Made by a program: the position numbers and the translations under genes
Notes under the pieces: model-generated
Database searches by the model: none
What the model was told of the DNA's origin: nothing
The model's input: the letters and a program-made list of their open reading frames with translations, nothing else
Shown here: one piece after another, positions 6,789-7,766 of the stretch
Numbering within the stretch: the stretch's first letter is position 1
How the letters are laid out: each line of letters opens with the position of its first letter
NCBI GenBank assembly: GCA_028707655.1
Contig: JAQWAN010000090.1
Location: forward strand, 1-7,766
Source: Bacteroidaceae bacterium
GTDB taxonomy: Bacteria > Bacteroidota > Bacteroidia > Bacteroidales > Bacteroidaceae
Direction of reading: 5' to 3'
Length of the DNA: 7,766 nucleotides

Positions 6789-7766
6789 TCATATCTATAA
6801 TAAGTCCTCCAGGAACAGTGGCTTTCATATTCTTAAACTCTAAGTATTGATCGCTTCGGAGCGGCTTGCCCTCTATGGTTTCCGACGATTTAGCAACAAT
6901 ACGAATATGTAGACCATCTAGTTGTTTCATTGCTTGTGCTTGTGTTTCTATCAAGGTTACAACGATAGGAGTAACAGAAGCAGACCCATCAGCATTACAA
7001 GCTTTAACTTCTTGTGGCACCTCAACTGTGATACCTGCAAGATCGTTCCCATTGGCATCAATAGCCGTTCCCTCTATGGTCATAGATAGTGGAACAATAT
7101 TATTTACATCTGCTGTAATAAGCATTCTTTTGATCTCATAATCTTCAATATCCTCTTTCCAATCATCTAATGTATCGCGGTAAACGATGGTTAAATCTTT
7201 ACCAAAAGCCAAAGGAAGATCGACTCTATAGTTAGCCATCACCATGTAGTTATTACCCAATAAGATGGTATGCTCACTCGTTTGAAGTGCTTTGGCAGTC
7301 ATCTCAATTTTGATGTTCTCTGGAATGGTTTCAATTAAATTGTTTAGATCTTCAACTTTTATATTAATAGAACCAGCCGGTCCTCCCATTCCTAAACGAG
7401 AAAGAGCAATTTGAGTTTTACCATTAGCCGCAATCAATAGAGGCGTTTTGCCATTAGCATCGCCCACTGTAACAGAACTACCAGCTATAACAGCTCCGCT
7501 TTTCTCACCTTTAAGCATGGCAGAAAGGCTTATTGGCATATCTACTGGATTGGTTATATCTAACAACAAGATAGGATTAGATAAATCCATACGTACATCA
7601 TCATCTTCTAGGAAGTCGGGTAAATCACCTAATCCCACGGTAGTAGGGTCTATCGAGATAACCGGGTCAACCTGACCTTTTACAGATGCTATATCAGTAG
7701 CAGCAAAAGTCAAGACTGGGCGTAAAACAATATCTTCAGTGATACGTGCAGGATGAACACCCTTTA
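6781..7766 (-). CDS. Beta-rich protein of unknown function, N-terminus cut by the window edge
   Basis: I do not recognise a named family. The reading frame is open from the right edge to TAA at 6783-6781, so the gene is incomplete at its 5' end. A TTG at 7713 is not a credible start, because coding-like sequence (GVHPARITEDIVLRPV) continues upstream of it in the same frame. The visible 328 residues alternate short hydrophobic strands with Asn/Asp/Pro/Gly turns, suggesting Ig-like or LEA-like beta-sandwich domains. Two segments resemble each other: DITNPVDMPISLSAMLKG (7507-7560) and DVNNIVPLSMTIEG (7069-7110). There is an acidic patch (FLEDDDV). No membrane segment is visible in this part, and the signal peptide, if any, lies outside the window. 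It overlaps the DUF5723 start by 8 bases, so the two products are probably made together and may act together at the cell envelope. Confidence 0.8.
   Translation of the reverse strand, partial: KGVHPARITEDIVLRPVLTFAATDIASVKGQVDPVISIDPTTVGLGDLPDFLEDDDVRMDLSNPILLLDITNPVDMPISLSAMLKGEKSGAVIAGSSVTVGDANGKTPLLIAANGKTQIALSRLGMGGPAGSINIKVEDLNNLIETIPENIKIEMTAKALQTSEHTILLGNNYMVMANYRVDLPLAFGKDLTIVYRDTLDDWKEDIEDYEIKRMLITADVNNIVPLSMTIEGTAIDANGNDLAGITVEVPQEVKACNADGSASVTPIVVTLIETQAQAMKQLDGLHIRIVAKSSETIEGKPLRSDQYLEFKNMKATVPGGLIIDMND
7069..7560 (-). repeat. Two related beta-strand motifs within the partial envelope gene
   Basis: The copies are encoded by 7507-7560 (DITNPVDMPISLSAMLKG) and 7069-7110 (DVNNIVPLSMTIEG). 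They share the pattern D-[IV]-x-N-x-V-...-P-[IL]-S-[LM]-x-x-[LI]-x-G with a small gap. They are about 150 residues apart, which is consistent with two divergent copies of one beta-sandwich domain. The similarity is at protein level only and was found by eye. Confidence 0.45.

Noticed and set aside
7711..7713. TTG at 7713 as the start of the right-edge gene
   Set aside because: The frame stays open with coding-like residues to the window edge, so the TTG is an internal Leu codon.
1..7766. CRISPR array, insertion sequence, tRNA or rRNA
   Set aside because: I saw no regularly spaced repeats, no transposase-like protein or terminal inverted repeats, and no RNA-gene-like stretch. Nearly all of the sequence is explained by protein genes.

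Overview
The window looks like an ordinary chromosomal stretch of an AT-rich member of the Bacteroidota, most likely order Bacteroidales. Three things point there. Two proteins belong to families I know mainly from Bacteroidales (DUF4831 and DUF5723). The NAD(P)HX dehydratase keeps the Bacteroidales-style core (KPRAPFAHKG...GSYGMAGA). Three gene starts are preceded by boxes matching the Bacteroidota -7 promoter consensus TAnnTTTG, while clear Shine-Dalgarno sequences are missing. I cannot name a genus.

Layout, left to right. A complete POT/PTR-family peptide transporter lies on the minus strand (13-1650). It diverges from a plus-strand NAD(P)HX dehydratase gene (nnrD, 1739-2690) that is split by a +1 frameshift at about 2082-2086 and lacks the epimerase domain usually fused to it. 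A secreted DUF4831 protein follows on the plus strand (2775-3839). It converges on a minus-strand secreted Ntn-hydrolase of the choloylglycine hydrolase / C45 acyltransferase type (4009-5235). Their 169-base intergenic region holds a perfect 15-bp hairpin and degenerate repeats. Upstream of the hydrolase, also on the minus strand, are a DUF5723 predicted outer-membrane beta-barrel protein (5334-6788) and a gene that runs off the right edge (6781 to beyond 7766). Those two overlap by 8 bases and are almost certainly co-transcribed.

The transporter and the cell-envelope proteins fit a life based on peptide uptake and exported proteins, but only the last two genes show sequence evidence of working together. 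NnrD is a metabolite-repair enzyme, unrelated to its neighbours. I see no mobile element, CRISPR array, tRNA or rRNA, and no gene-free stretch over 300 bases. I do not see a convincing new multi-gene system. The best leads are the broken, epimerase-less nnrD, the hydrolase whose presumed catalytic cysteine is also a lipobox cysteine, the transporter with a changed ExxERF motif, and the two-gene envelope module at the right edge.
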